The notes below the pieces were generated by a model, which was given only the letters and a program-made list of their open reading frames with translations, made no database searches and had not been told where the DNA came from. 64,000 nucleotides of DNA from an uncultured Muribaculaceae bacterium. GTDB taxonomy: Bacteria; Bacteroidota; Bacteroidia; Bacteroidales; Muribaculaceae. Both the position numbers and the translations under genes were made by a program. Below, one piece after another: positions 9,489 to 18,930 of the stretch. The first letter of the stretch is position 1. Each line of letters starts with the position of its first letter. The stretch is taken from NCBI GenBank assembly GCA_910579995.1, contig CAJTWH010000001.1:142884-206883 (forward strand), written 5' to 3'.

Positions 9489-10065
9489 CCCACTCCCCGC
9501 CTGCTCACTGCCGGGTGTGCTTGAAGCCGGCACCGACGAGGCCGGACGCGGTTGTCTGGCCGGCCCGGTGGTGGCTGCGGCAGTAATTCTGCCCGATGAT
9601 TTCTCTCATCCTTATCTCAATGATTCCAAACAGATGACGGAGCGCCGCCGCATGGAGCTGCGCGAGATTATCAAGGCCGAGGCCATCGCTTGGGCCATCG
9701 CCATGGTGTCACCGCAAGAAATCGACGAGATAAACATACTTCAGGCTTCTATCACGGCCATGCACCGCGCCCTCGCGCAGCTTTCGCCGCAGCCGGGTGC
9801 AATTGCAGTCGACGGAAACCGCTTCCGCCCCTACGGCGATGTGCCCCATAATACATATATAAAAGGTGACGGCCGCTTCGCCAATATAGCTGCGGCCTCG
9901 GTGCTTGCCAAGACTGAGCGCGACCTCTATATGACTGCCGCCGCCGAGCAATATCCGCAATACGGCTGGGCTGAAAACAAAGGCTATCCCACCGCGGCAC
10001 ATCGCCAGGCCATAGCACTCTACGGCACCACACCCCTCCACCGCCTTACCTTCAGACTGGTGTGA
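9472..10065 (+). CDS. rnhB: Ribonuclease HII
   Basis: RNase HII removes single ribonucleotides and RNA primers from RNA-DNA hybrids. The 197-residue protein has the metal-binding motif [14 protein letters not shown] (first two catalytic acids), IAVDGN in the centre and [14 protein letters not shown] later, covering the four acidic residues of the family. The ATG at 9472 lies within the last codons of the S24 regulator gene, so coupled translation is likely. Confidence 0.95.
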   Translation: MPRLHNPLPACSLPGVLEAGTDEAGRGCLAGPVVAAAVILPDDFSHPYLNDSKQMTERRRMELREIIKAEAIAWAIAMVSPQEIDEINILQASITAMHRALAQLSPQPGAIAVDGNRFRPYGDVPHNTYIKGDGRFANIAAASVLAKTERDLYMTAAAEQYPQYGWAENKGYPTAAHRQAIALYGTTPLHRLTFRLV

Positions 10066-10087
10066 AGGGGTGTTTTTTTAAGGGGTG

Positions 10088-10152
10088 ATTAAGGTCTTTA
10101 AGGTCTTTAAGGGCATTAGGGTCATTAAGGACTTTAAAGACCTTAATGCCTC
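10088..10152. repeat. 9-bp tandem array with palindromic ends
   Basis: From 10090 to about 10152 the sequence falls into 9-bp units beginning TAA or TAG: TAAGGTCTT twice, then TAAGGGCAT, TAGGGTCAT, TAAGGACTT, TAAAGACCT, TAATGCCTC. The outer parts form a perfect 14-bp inverted repeat (ATTAAGGTCTTTAA at 10088-10101 and its complement at 10134-10147). The array lies between the convergent rnhB and four-helix genes and touches the latter's stop codon. It could act as a two-way terminator; the periodic build is not explained by that. Confidence 0.75.
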
Positions 10153-10706
10153 TAAAATCCTCTCTGTTTTCTCCTTATAGCGGTCATTCTCTCAGAGAAG
10201 CCTCCGTTTTCAATAAAATCTTTTTCGAGGCGCTCAAGTTGTCTGAAAAGCAGGTAGTCTGCCTGATTTATCAGTATTATCACCATGTTTGCGATTGTTT
10301 CTGCAGGCCGTGTAGAAATAAAATCCAAGAAATACTCGGCCTCATTATGCTCTCGCCCCATTCTGCGCATGGCTTCATATTCAATGCTGCCTTTTTCCCA
10401 TTGTCGATGATGTCGCGTTTTGAGATAATCTTCATAGTCTTCAAGGAGTTCTCTTAAACTTGCCTTTGCCACATTTACAAGTTTGATTTCTGTCTTGGCA
10501 GAGGTAGCTGAGGCGGCGCAGCCTTCTATGATATTCTGCTTGCCGCTACGTGCTGCCTGAATCATCTGGTCGATAGTCCGGTCGCCTTTTGATAGAAAAC
10601 GGTGGCAGAATTCATAAGTAAGCCGGTATATGATATCGGCTTTCCGGTAGCTCAGAAGATTTTTGTAATCTCCGGTATGTCTGATTATTTCACTCATACT
10701 ATTCAA
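10152..10706 (-). CDS. Four-helix-bundle protein (23S rRNA intervening-sequence type, with suffix domain)
   Basis: The 184-residue protein matches the four helix bundle family known from 23S rRNA intervening sequences: YRLTYEFCHRF, DRTIDQMIQAARSGKQNIIEG, then LVNVAKASLRELLEDYEDYL. The extra C-terminal helix region (residues about 125-184, NMVIILINQADYLLFRQLERLEKDF) fits the suffix-domain subgroup. Function is unknown; related proteins act as nucleic-acid-binding accessory proteins. The ATG at 10706 overlaps the stop of the upstream TPR gene (ATGA). The 9-bp repeat array sits directly at its 3' end. Confidence 0.8.
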   Translation of the reverse strand: MNSMSEIIRHTGDYKNLLSYRKADIIYRLTYEFCHRFLSKGDRTIDQMIQAARSGKQNIIEGCAASATSAKTEIKLVNVAKASLRELLEDYEDYLKTRHHRQWEKGSIEYEAMRRMGREHNEAEYFLDFISTRPAETIANMVIILINQADYLLFRQLERLEKDFIENGGFSERMTAIRRKQRGF

Positions 10707-13700
10707 TCATCAAACAGCGGGTCGTCGCCTTCGCTGCCGGGGAGGATGGGGGCCGGTGTGGGCTTTTCTTGTACCGGTTGCTGAGGCTGTTGCTGAGGCT
10801 GCTCGGGAGATTCGGGAGCTTCTTCTGCTTCGGGCACTTCCAGAGCTTCTTTTTCTTCCTCTGCTTCTTCCACAGCCTCCTCTTCGGCCTCTTCGAGGGT
10901 CTCGATTTCTTCAGGTTCGAGGAGGCCGGCTTGGGCGTCGATGTAGTTCTGCTCTTCGAGATAGCGGAAGTATTCCTCAAACGACCGGCCTTGGTCGAAG
11001 AGGAGCTGCAGGTTGGTTTCGCTTATGGCGATGGGGCGCACTCCGGCCGGCAGCTTGAAGTCGGCCGACGAGGCCATCACGCTGCGGTAATGGTTGAGTT
11101 CTTCCTGATTGTCGAAACCGCGCACAATAATCATGCCGAGACGTCCGAAATTCATGGGCTCGATGTCGAAATCTTTTACCACGAACGATTTGAAGTTGTG
11201 GCGCGCTATCTCATATAGCAGCTCGTTTGATGATACTTTATCTGTTGGGAAAGTGAATACGAGTGTCTGTCGCGAGTCGGGGTTGATCTCAAATTGGGCT
11301 GCGCCCTCGGCTTCGACGCCTGTGGTGTCGTTTGTAAGTTTGAGATCCCATATCATGCCCCGCATATTGCCCCCTGATCCGGCGTGCAACTCGCGCCCCT
11401 GAGCCATGCCCTTGAGCCATGCCGAGGCCACGGGGGTGAGGTCGGTGTCGGGATAGCGCTCCAAGAGGTCGCGCAGGGTACTGTTGAATGCGTCTTTATC
11501 TTTTTCGGTCACGTAGGCCAAGGCGTCGAGAAACATAAACTTGGGCATGATTTTGCTCAGCGGATATTCTTTCTGCATACGTGCGTTGGCGGCATGTACG
11601 TCGGCGTTGCGGTTGTCGAGATATGCCTCGTATGTAGCCTCATAGAGTTCCTGCTGCACGCGGTCCATGTTGCGCAGCTTGTCGATATAGTTGGGGTCGG
11701 CCATGGCTATGCCGTATTTCGAGTCGGCGAAGTCGCTCAATATGAGCTTGCGCCATTTCTCAGCCTCGGCGGCGTTGCCTTGGCGAAGGTTCATGAGGTA
11801 GAGGTTGTAGTAAGTGTCGAGGCGGTATATATTGTCGGGGTAGTCGGCGAGCAGGCGGTCAAACTCGCGGCGCGACGCACCGAAGTCCTCAAGTTGGTCT
11901 TTGAGTATCACGCCCATGTTGTAGAGGCCTTCCTGTATCACTTCATGCGATGTAGCCCGCTCTTCCTCGGTCTGAGGAATCTGGGCGAGGTAATATTCGG
12001 GGAAGTGCGGGTCGGCGGCGCGGGCTTGTGCAGCGGTGTCTACGGGCTCCTCGTTGCCGTCGGCGGTGTCGGTGGCTGAATCTGAAGCCGATTCTTCATC
12101 GTTGTCTGATTCGGCGGCGAAATCATCGGTGTTGAAAGTCGCCTTGTTGCGGCGGCGCCAGTTGTCCTCAAGCTTTCGCGAGCCCCAGCGCTTCTGGAAT
12201 TCAGTGCGGCCGGCGTTCTTGGTGGCAGTGTTGTAGAAATACCAAGAATTGTCGCTGTTGATCATAAACGACTGGGTGCTGTTGTCCTGTAGTTTATTGT
12301 CGTTTGCGGCCTCGTTGGCGAGATATTCCTGCCTGCGGGCTTCCTCGCCCTCTTCCTTCTCTTTTTTCTTGAGTTCTTCGATAATCTTGTCGATAACCTT
12401 GTTGCGCTCTTCCTCGGGCATGTCGGCGAGTCGCAGCAGTGAGTCTTGGAGATTCACGTTCTGCGAGTAGACGGCAAGCTCGTCGAGCACGTCGCTGCGG
12501 CGTTTGATATTCGTGTAGTCGGGAAACGACTCAGGCAACAGCGGTACAGCCTCAGAGTAATTGGGCTGCGCTTTCTCATAATTGCCCTGAAGGAAGTAAA
12601 GCTCGCCCAAGCGCACCTGATTGACGGCCTTGTCGATGCCGTTGCGCGTCGATTTTTCGTTGGCGAGCTCATAATTCTCGATGGCGCGGGCGGTGTCGCG
12701 GCGCGAGAGGTAGAGATTGCCGATGGCATAATATACTTGGTCGAGATATTCCTTGTTGCGGTCGTAGCGGGTCATGCGGCGCAGGGCTTTGACCTCAGGC
12801 TCTATGTCGGCGCCTTGGAAAACCTCGCTCTGCTTGATTCTGGCATTGAATTTTGTGCGGTATGGCGCCGACGATGAACTTCCGGCCGCGGCGTAGGCTT
12901 TGTAGGCCTCGGCGGGGCGGTCGAGGTGCTGGTATACTTGACCGAGCAGGAAGTTGAGACGCGTTTTCTGCGCGCCGCTCGCTCCCTTGATGGCCTCGAG
13001 GAGGAAGGGCTCGGCGTCGGCATAGTTGTCGGCGTGGATATAGAAGTTGGCGTAGACGTAGTTGTAGAGCCTGCGGAGCTTGTTTGATGTAAGCTCGTCT
13101 TTCTTTATGCGGGTGATGATGATTTCGGCCTCATATTGCCAGCCCATCGATATATAGCATAGAGCCTGCAAGAGCTTTGCCTCTGTCACCGTGGCCGGCA
13201 ACCATGTGAAGTGCTTGCTGATATAGAAAAATGTAGAGGCAGCGCCGAGGAAGTCGCCGTTGAAGTATTGGCTGCGGCCCATCATCATCCACGCGTTGTG
13301 GAGGAAAGGATTGTACTCCTCGCGTTTGAGCCACTCCTTGTTCTTTGGAGTGTTGCGGCTGCCTTTTACCTTGGGCTTTTTCTTGATTGAACGTAGCTGT
13401 ATGGCTTTCTGCGCTTTCTCTATGGAGCGGTTGAAGTCGCCCGAGGGCTGCGGAGCGGTGTTGTCTTCCTTGGCCTCGACAGGGTGCATGTATACCCGGC
13501 GCGAATAGTCGTCTTCATACTTGCTCTCCATGTCGGCGAGGGTCTCCTTGTAGTGGGTGTCGCCGTTGTAATAGATGTTGTAGCGGGTGATGAAGGCCTG
13601 ATACTGGCGGGTGGCGGCATTGTTTTTCTTTGTAGAACACGCCGGCAGCGCAACCATCACGATGGCTGCGAGCATGAAAGAGGCGTAGCGTAGAAACTTG

Positions 13701-13711
13701 GCGTACATCAA
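10703..13711 (-). CDS. SprE/PorW-like TPR lipoprotein (type IX secretion-associated)
   Basis: A 1002-residue lipoprotein: signal peptide ending LPACS (lipidated Cys about residue 25), then many tetratricopeptide repeats across residues 100-850. The N-terminal block (YNIYYNGDTHYKETLADME, DDYSRRVYMHPVEA) and the segment NPFLHNAWMMMGRSQYFNGDF resemble the SprE/PorW family needed for type IX secretion and gliding. The last 90 residues are low-complexity Glu/Pro/Gln rich. It is the third gene of the rel operon. The family call rests on remembered motifs; a generic TPR lipoprotein is the alternative. Confidence 0.7.
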   Translation of the reverse strand: MMYAKFLRYASFMLAAIVMVALPACSTKKNNAATRQYQAFITRYNIYYNGDTHYKETLADMESKYEDDYSRRVYMHPVEAKEDNTAPQPSGDFNRSIEKAQKAIQLRSIKKKPKVKGSRNTPKNKEWLKREEYNPFLHNAWMMMGRSQYFNGDFLGAASTFFYISKHFTWLPATVTEAKLLQALCYISMGWQYEAEIIITRIKKDELTSNKLRRLYNYVYANFYIHADNYADAEPFLLEAIKGASGAQKTRLNFLLGQVYQHLDRPAEAYKAYAAAGSSSSAPYRTKFNARIKQSEVFQGADIEPEVKALRRMTRYDRNKEYLDQVYYAIGNLYLSRRDTARAIENYELANEKSTRNGIDKAVNQVRLGELYFLQGNYEKAQPNYSEAVPLLPESFPDYTNIKRRSDVLDELAVYSQNVNLQDSLLRLADMPEEERNKVIDKIIEELKKKEKEEGEEARRQEYLANEAANDNKLQDNSTQSFMINSDNSWYFYNTATKNAGRTEFQKRWGSRKLEDNWRRRNKATFNTDDFAAESDNDEESASDSATDTADGNEEPVDTAAQARAADPHFPEYYLAQIPQTEEERATSHEVIQEGLYNMGVILKDQLEDFGASRREFDRLLADYPDNIYRLDTYYNLYLMNLRQGNAAEAEKWRKLILSDFADSKYGIAMADPNYIDKLRNMDRVQQELYEATYEAYLDNRNADVHAANARMQKEYPLSKIMPKFMFLDALAYVTEKDKDAFNSTLRDLLERYPDTDLTPVASAWLKGMAQGRELHAGSGGNMRGMIWDLKLTNDTTGVEAEGAAQFEINPDSRQTLVFTFPTDKVSSNELLYEIARHNFKSFVVKDFDIEPMNFGRLGMIIVRGFDNQEELNHYRSVMASSADFKLPAGVRPIAISETNLQLLFDQGRSFEEYFRYLEEQNYIDAQAGLLEPEEIETLEEAEEEAVEEAEEEKEALEVPEAEEAPESPEQPQQQPQQPVQEKPTPAPILPGSEGDDPLFDD

Positions 13712-13736
13712 GTAATAAACGCCGCAGAGGGGCGTT

Positions 13737-15746
13737 TTATTGTTTGGGCGATGTAGGATATGCTATCCGGGAGTGATATATCGTCATGAGGCGCTTGATG
13801 AAAGCCTCCTTGATTTTAGCCACGTCGCGGAATTCGAGGGTCGACTCGTTGTGGAGCCCGTCGGCAATCTGGCCGTCGATAATGCGGCTCACGAGGTTTG
13901 TGATGGCCTCGCGTGTGTGCTCGGTAAGCGAGCGCGAGGCTGCCTCTACGGCGTCGGCCATCATCAGCACCGAGGTCTCGCGGCTCTGCGGGTCGGGACC
14001 GGGATATGAGAACGGGGTCTTGTCGACCTCTTCATCGGGGTGCTGGCGGCAGTAGGTGATATAGAAATACTTGGCCATGCCGGCGCCATGGTGCTCGCGG
14101 ATGAAACTCTGTATCACCTCGGGCAGGCCGGCCTTGTCGGCAAGCTGCAGGCCGTCGGACACATGGTTGATCACGATGGCGGCACTGCGCTCGGGCGGCA
14201 GGGCGTCGTGGGGGTTGACACCGTGTTGGTTCTCGGTGAAGAAGGCGGGGTTGGAGAGTTTGCCGATGTCATGATAAAGCGCTCCGGCACGCACAAGCTG
14301 CACATTGGCGCCGATACGGGCTGCGGCGTCGCTGGCGAGGTTGCTAACGGCTATGGAGTGTTGGAATGTGCCCGGACATTCATTAGAGAGCCGCATGAGC
14401 AAGGGGGCGTTGATGTCGGCAAGCTCTACGAGGGTGACAACGGAGATGAAGCCGAATAGGCGCTCAACGGCAAACATGAGTATATAGGCCATCGAAGTGA
14501 GGGCGGCATTGACGGCGAGGAAGGCAGTCATGCGCCAAGTAAAGCCCTCGAACGAGCCGTTCATCAACAGGTCGAGCGCTACGTAGGCGCCGATATATGC
14601 CAGTGCCACTATGCCTGATGTGCGCAGGAGCTGCGAGCGGCGGCTGAGCTCGCGAAGTGAGAACACGGCTGCTGTCGCGGCGCAGAACTGCAGGAAGATG
14701 AACTCAAGGGCAAATGCCGTGACGCCGGCGCAGATGAGGGTGAGCACTCCTGTGACAAAGAGGGCCGTGCGTCCGTCGAAGAACACCAGCACAAGTATAG
14801 GCACTATCATCATCGGGGTGATGTAGACGCCTTGCGCCACAAAGTAGTTGAGCCCCACGCCTATAAGGAAGAAGAGCGTGACGAGGCTATACATGAATGT
14901 GAGCTTGCTGATGTTGTTGTAGACATCGGGCACGAAGAAGAAGAAATATAGCATCATCGCCGTGAGCAACAGGCCTACATAGAGAGCCTGCCCCAAGAAC
15001 ATGAGCCACTTGCTCTGGTTTTGGTTGGTGTTGAGCTGGGTGAGCATGTGCTCGTAGGTCTGCAGGTTGGTGAAATCCTGCGAGGTGATGATGGCGCCCT
15101 TGTCGATAATTGTCTGACCCTGAAGTATTATGCCGCGGTCGGCTGTGAGGGTGAGGTAGTCGTATTCATAGTGTCGGCGGCTCTCTTCCTCATTGCGGGT
15201 ATAGTTTGGCAGAAGGAGATTCTGCAGGCCGGCGCGCACAAAGTATTGGTGTAGAGCGCTGTCGGTGATTATGGAGTCGAGATAGAGATATACGTCACGG
15301 GGCGAATTGAAGCCCGAGGTAGACATCTCGCTCAGAACGTTTTTCTCAAGCAGACGCACCTTTGGAAGCCGTCGGGAGGTGATTTCGTCTTTTGTGCGTA
15401 TATCCACCACGCCCGAGGCGTAGATCTTGCGCAGCTCGGCGCCGAGGCGGCTGTTGAGGCGTGTGCCGGCCGGTGGTGCCGGCAGACGGCTTATGATAGT
15501 GTCGATAAGCAGCTGGTTGAGCTGATAGATCGGCACGAATTTGGCGTCGAGAGTGTCGCGGGCGGCAAGGAGCGTCGCCGAGTCGGGATGGATGGGGATG
15601 TCGAATGGAGCTATGAGTTTGGTATAGTTCCATGGGCGTCCCTGCTCGTAGTTGAAGCGGTTTGCCTCGGGATGGGGATAGAAATATACTATCACTATAA
15701 GCGCTGCGAGCGCTATGAGAATCTTATTATATAACTTATTTCCCAT
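13737..15746 (-). CDS. 7TM-HD family phosphodiesterase, PgpH-like
   Basis: The 669-residue protein has an N-terminal membrane anchor, an extracytoplasmic domain (about residues 40-270), a bundle of seven membrane helices (about 275-460) and a C-terminal HD domain with YHDIGKLSNP and a later REHHG segment. This is the architecture of PgpH, which hydrolyses cyclic di-AMP in Listeria. The ATG at 15746 is used because the upstream extension overlaps rel and would put a hydrophilic leader before the anchor. It begins 4 bp after rel, so (p)ppGpp and cyclic-di-AMP control are probably linked here. Confidence 0.85.
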   Translation of the reverse strand: MGNKLYNKILIALAALIVIVYFYPHPEANRFNYEQGRPWNYTKLIAPFDIPIHPDSATLLAARDTLDAKFVPIYQLNQLLIDTIISRLPAPPAGTRLNSRLGAELRKIYASGVVDIRTKDEITSRRLPKVRLLEKNVLSEMSTSGFNSPRDVYLYLDSIITDSALHQYFVRAGLQNLLLPNYTRNEEESRRHYEYDYLTLTADRGIILQGQTIIDKGAIITSQDFTNLQTYEHMLTQLNTNQNQSKWLMFLGQALYVGLLLTAMMLYFFFFVPDVYNNISKLTFMYSLVTLFFLIGVGLNYFVAQGVYITPMMIVPILVLVFFDGRTALFVTGVLTLICAGVTAFALEFIFLQFCAATAAVFSLRELSRRSQLLRTSGIVALAYIGAYVALDLLMNGSFEGFTWRMTAFLAVNAALTSMAYILMFAVERLFGFISVVTLVELADINAPLLMRLSNECPGTFQHSIAVSNLASDAAARIGANVQLVRAGALYHDIGKLSNPAFFTENQHGVNPHDALPPERSAAIVINHVSDGLQLADKAGLPEVIQSFIREHHGAGMAKYFYITYCRQHPDEEVDKTPFSYPGPDPQSRETSVLMMADAVEAASRSLTEHTREAITNLVSRIIDGQIADGLHNESTLEFRDVAKIKEAFIKRLMTIYHSRIAYPTSPKQ

Positions 15747-15750
15747 AATA

Positions 15751-17997
15751 TCAATGTATTCGTGTGGCGGTGGTGACGCCGCTGATAGCTTTGGTGCGGG
15801 TGCAGAGGTCGTTGACGACATCAACGTCGCTCACGCGTACCCAAAGGTCGGCGTGGAACACCTTGTCGCTGGCCTCTATGTCGAGTTTGCGCATGTCGAT
15901 ACCCAAGTGGTTGGAGATGAGCTGGGTGAGCTCCTGCAGTATGCCGTGGCGGTCGATACCCTCGATGTGGATGTGTGCGAGGAAGCGCTGGCTGCTGTCT
16001 GTATCCCACTCAGTAGCGACGATACGCGAGCCGTAGGCGGCCTTGAGCACCTGAGCCTGCGGACAGTCGAGGGTGTGTATCTCCACTTTGCCGTCGTCGG
16101 CGATGAAGCCCATCACGTCGTCGCCCGGTATGGGGCAGCAGCAGTCGGCTATGCGGAAGTTGCTCTCGCTGTCGGTGGCGCGCAGCTTGTAGATTTTTTT
16201 AGTATTTACAGGCTCGGCGGCAGTCTGTGTGCTCTTGCCTGTGCCGGGCACTACTTTTTTTCCTATTGTCAGGAGTTTTGATATGATACCTTTGTCTTCT
16301 ATGCCGGCAGCTTTGCGTAGCGGCTTGAGCAGGAAGTCGCCGAGCACGATTTCGTCGGCGCCCAAAGAATAGCAGAGGTCGTCGCGGTTGGTGACATGAA
16401 ATATGCCCTGCAGCTTGGTGATTACCTTGTTGGTGTCGGGAATATGGTTCTCATCGAGCCACTTGGCGAGAATCTCGCCTCCGCGCACGATGGTAGGCTG
16501 GCGCAGGGCGCGCAGTCCTTTGCGCAGGCGCGTGCGGGCTTTGGCTGTGGCGATGTGCTGCTCCCACTCAGGCAGCGCCACTTGAGTCTTTGAGGTCAGC
16601 ACCTCTACTTGGTCGCCGCTCTTGAGCTCTGTCTGCAGTGATACGAGCTTGTGGTTGACCTTGGCGGCTATGCAGTGCATGCCGATCTCGGAGTGGAGGT
16701 TGAAGGCGAGGTCGAGAACGGTGGCGCCGGCAGGCAGGGTGATAAGCTCGCCCGTAGGGGTGAAGACTACTATCTCTGTGGCGAAGAGGTTGAGCTTGAG
16801 GGTGTTGAGGAAGTCCATCGCGTTAGGCTCGGGATTGTCGAGGATATCCTTGATAGTCTTGAGCCAAGCGTTGAGCTCCGACTCTTCGTCGCCCTCGCCG
16901 ATTTTATATTTCCAATGCGCGGCAAAGCCTTTCTCGGCAATCTCGTCCATGCGCTGCGAGCGTATCTGCACCTCTATCCAGTTGCCGTCGGGCCCCATCA
17001 CGGTGAGGTGAAGAGCCTGATAGCCATTGGCTTTGGGCGTGACAATCCAGTCGCGTGTGCGGGCTGGGTGGAGCTGATAGATATCGGTGATTGCCGAGTA
17101 TATGCTCCAGCAGATAGCCTTCTCCTTGCTCTGGTCATCGCACTTGAATATTATTCGCATGGCATAGAGGTCGTAGACCTCCTCGAAAGGCAGGTGCTTG
17201 GTCTCCATCTTGCGGTAGATGGAGTATATCGATTTGAGGCGGGCTTTGGCGTCGTATTCTATGCCGAGGTCGTTGAGCTTCTGCTTGATAGGCTCGGAGA
17301 AGTCGGAGTAAACCGCCGAGCGGCGTGCCTCGCTCTCCTGTATCTTGGCTTCGATCTGCTTGTAGATGTCGGGGTGCTCGTGCTTGAAACTGAGGTCTTC
17401 AAGCTCCGTCTTGATGGCGAAGAGGCCGAGGCGGTGGGCGAGGGGAGCGTAGATATAAAGTGTCTCGCCGGCAATCTTATAGCGCTTGTTTGGTGCCATG
17501 CTGCCGAGGGTGCGCATATTGTGGAGGCGGTCGGCCATCTTGATGAGCACCACGCGGATATCCTCGCTCATGGTGAGGAGGAGCTTGCGGAAATTCTCGG
17601 CCTGTACCGAGGCGCGGTCGCCGAAAATGCCGCCCGAGATTTTGGTGAGCCCGTCGACGAGCTGCGCAATCTTAGAGCCAAAATGCTGCTCGATGTCGTC
17701 TACGGTATAGTCGGTGTCTTCCACCACATCATGGAGCAAAGCCGCGCAGATACTCGTAGAGCCGAGGCCTATCTCGCGCGAGGCTATGCGGGCCACGGCG
17801 ATAGGGTGCATGATATACGGTTCGCCCGAACGGCGGCGCACACCCTTGTGGGCCTCCTTGGCAAACTGAAATGCACGCTCGATGATTTCGACTTTCTTGC
17901 GGTGGTTGCTGTTGAGATAACCGGCAAGGAGCTCGTCGAAAGCACTCTGTATCATTTTTTCTTCCTCCTGTGGCGACAGGCGCGGGGCATTGTCCAT
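15751..17997 (-). CDS. rel: Bifunctional (p)ppGpp synthetase/hydrolase
   Basis: The 748-residue protein has all parts of a long RSH enzyme: HD hydrolase domain (LLHDVVEDTDYT, residues about 75-90, plus RLHNMRTL), synthetase domain (residues about 235-350, with GYQALHLTVMGPDG), TGS domain (about 390-460) and a C-terminal ACT domain (about 670-748). Intact HD residues suggest that it can also degrade the alarmone. The ATG at 17997 gives MDNAPRLSPQEEE; the upstream extension would contain promoter DNA. It heads the operon with the PgpH-like gene. Confidence 0.95.
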   Translation of the reverse strand: MDNAPRLSPQEEEKMIQSAFDELLAGYLNSNHRKKVEIIERAFQFAKEAHKGVRRRSGEPYIMHPIAVARIASREIGLGSTSICAALLHDVVEDTDYTVDDIEQHFGSKIAQLVDGLTKISGGIFGDRASVQAENFRKLLLTMSEDIRVVLIKMADRLHNMRTLGSMAPNKRYKIAGETLYIYAPLAHRLGLFAIKTELEDLSFKHEHPDIYKQIEAKIQESEARRSAVYSDFSEPIKQKLNDLGIEYDAKARLKSIYSIYRKMETKHLPFEEVYDLYAMRIIFKCDDQSKEKAICWSIYSAITDIYQLHPARTRDWIVTPKANGYQALHLTVMGPDGNWIEVQIRSQRMDEIAEKGFAAHWKYKIGEGDEESELNAWLKTIKDILDNPEPNAMDFLNTLKLNLFATEIVVFTPTGELITLPAGATVLDLAFNLHSEIGMHCIAAKVNHKLVSLQTELKSGDQVEVLTSKTQVALPEWEQHIATAKARTRLRKGLRALRQPTIVRGGEILAKWLDENHIPDTNKVITKLQGIFHVTNRDDLCYSLGADEIVLGDFLLKPLRKAAGIEDKGIISKLLTIGKKVVPGTGKSTQTAAEPVNTKKIYKLRATDSESNFRIADCCCPIPGDDVMGFIADDGKVEIHTLDCPQAQVLKAAYGSRIVATEWDTDSSQRFLAHIHIEGIDRHGILQELTQLISNHLGIDMRKLDIEASDKVFHADLWVRVSDVDVVNDLCTRTKAISGVTTATRIH

Positions 17998-18032
17998 AAT
18001 CCGAAAAATTTGTAGTGTATGCCAATAAACCA

Positions 18033-18063
18033 CAAATTTACAACATTCCCGCCAAATATCAAA
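18033..18063 (-). promoter_or_regulatory. Promoter for the rel operon
   Basis: Minus-strand TTTG (18060-18063), 19 bp, then TAAATTTG (18033-18040), 36 bp before the rel ATG. Confidence 0.7.
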
Positions 18064-18102
18064 AATAATTTTTCCCGGCAGCGGAGAAGAATTAGATGTT
18101 AG

Positions 18103-18930
18103 CTACAGCATGTTTGGCATTTGCCAGTTTTTGAGCACAATATCGGCCTTTTGGCTATAGAAATATGGCCTCATGACAGAGGCTTGTGTCATGAGGTTCT
18201 TTCCTCGCCGCCGGTCTTTCTTGCAGCCTTTGCCATAGAAGGTCATAAGGGCGAGGCGATAGTATGTCTCACTGTCGGCCTTGTCGCTTTGAGCGATTTT
18301 TGTAAATATTTCGTAGGCAGTATGATAGCGTCCGTCGCCGTATGCTTTGGCTGCATCTATCCGAAGTTTGTCGAGGTCTTCTGTCGTTGCTGATCCGTTG
18401 CCGTTATAGATTGCACGGATTCTGTTCATGGCCTCATGGGTATAGACTGTGTCGATAAATTCTTTTGATTGAACTCTGCCGTTGTGTACGAAAGTATATT
18501 TTTTTCTTACGATGGTAGAGATATATGCCGAAGAACTTGTCATGCGGTTATTGCCGAATTCCGGCAACGAGCCTACTTTTTGACTATAAGTACTCACTTC
18601 TACGTGTGGTCGGAGCACTTTTTCTTCGTTGGCATATTTGCTGAGTTTATTGATGTAGTTGCTCGAAGTGAGGATATCGAGGTTGTGCGATATGGTGTTT
18701 TTGTCGACTTCAAAATGTCTGAAATCGTTTGGCAGGTTTATACCGCTGCTTTCGTCTCCACAGAAACATTTCTCCATATCGAGTTCGAGCTCGGTGAGCA
18801 TTTGTTTATCGCAGTCGGTCATTTTCACGATACCGGAGTAGAACTTCCTTACCGGGCTCGGAGCCTGCACTTGTGCGGCAACTCCGCAGATACTCATAGA
18901 GAATAAAATAATGGTCAGAAATCTTCCCAT
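18103..18930 (-). CDS. Exported protein of unknown function with Sel1/TPR-like end
   Basis: A 275-residue protein with a signal peptide (residues 1-19, ending VAAQ). Residues 20-185 match nothing I recognise. Residues about 190-265 (GDGRYHTAYEIFTKIAQSD, YYRLALMTFYGKGCKKDRRRGKNLMTQAS) look like two Sel1/TPR units. It is the last gene of the eight-gene run and overlaps the preceding barrel gene by 16 bp. The two Cys in KCFCG after the signal peptide may form a disulfide. Role unknown; context links it to the caspase-like protein. Confidence 0.75.
   Translation of the reverse strand: MGRFLTIILFSMSICGVAAQVQAPSPVRKFYSGIVKMTDCDKQMLTELELDMEKCFCGDESSGINLPNDFRHFEVDKNTISHNLDILTSSNYINKLSKYANEEKVLRPHVEVSTYSQKVGSLPEFGNNRMTSSSAYISTIVRKKYTFVHNGRVQSKEFIDTVYTHEAMNRIRAIYNGNGSATTEDLDKLRIDAAKAYGDGRYHTAYEIFTKIAQSDKADSETYYRLALMTFYGKGCKKDRRRGKNLMTQASVMRPYFYSQKADIVLKNWQMPNML

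Noticed and set aside
10090..10152. 9-bp array as a CRISPR array
   Set aside because: Units are only 9 bp with no spacers and no cas genes near.
16651..18015. 454-codon open frame antisense to rel
   Set aside because: Shadow of the GC-biased rel gene; rel has all its domains intact.
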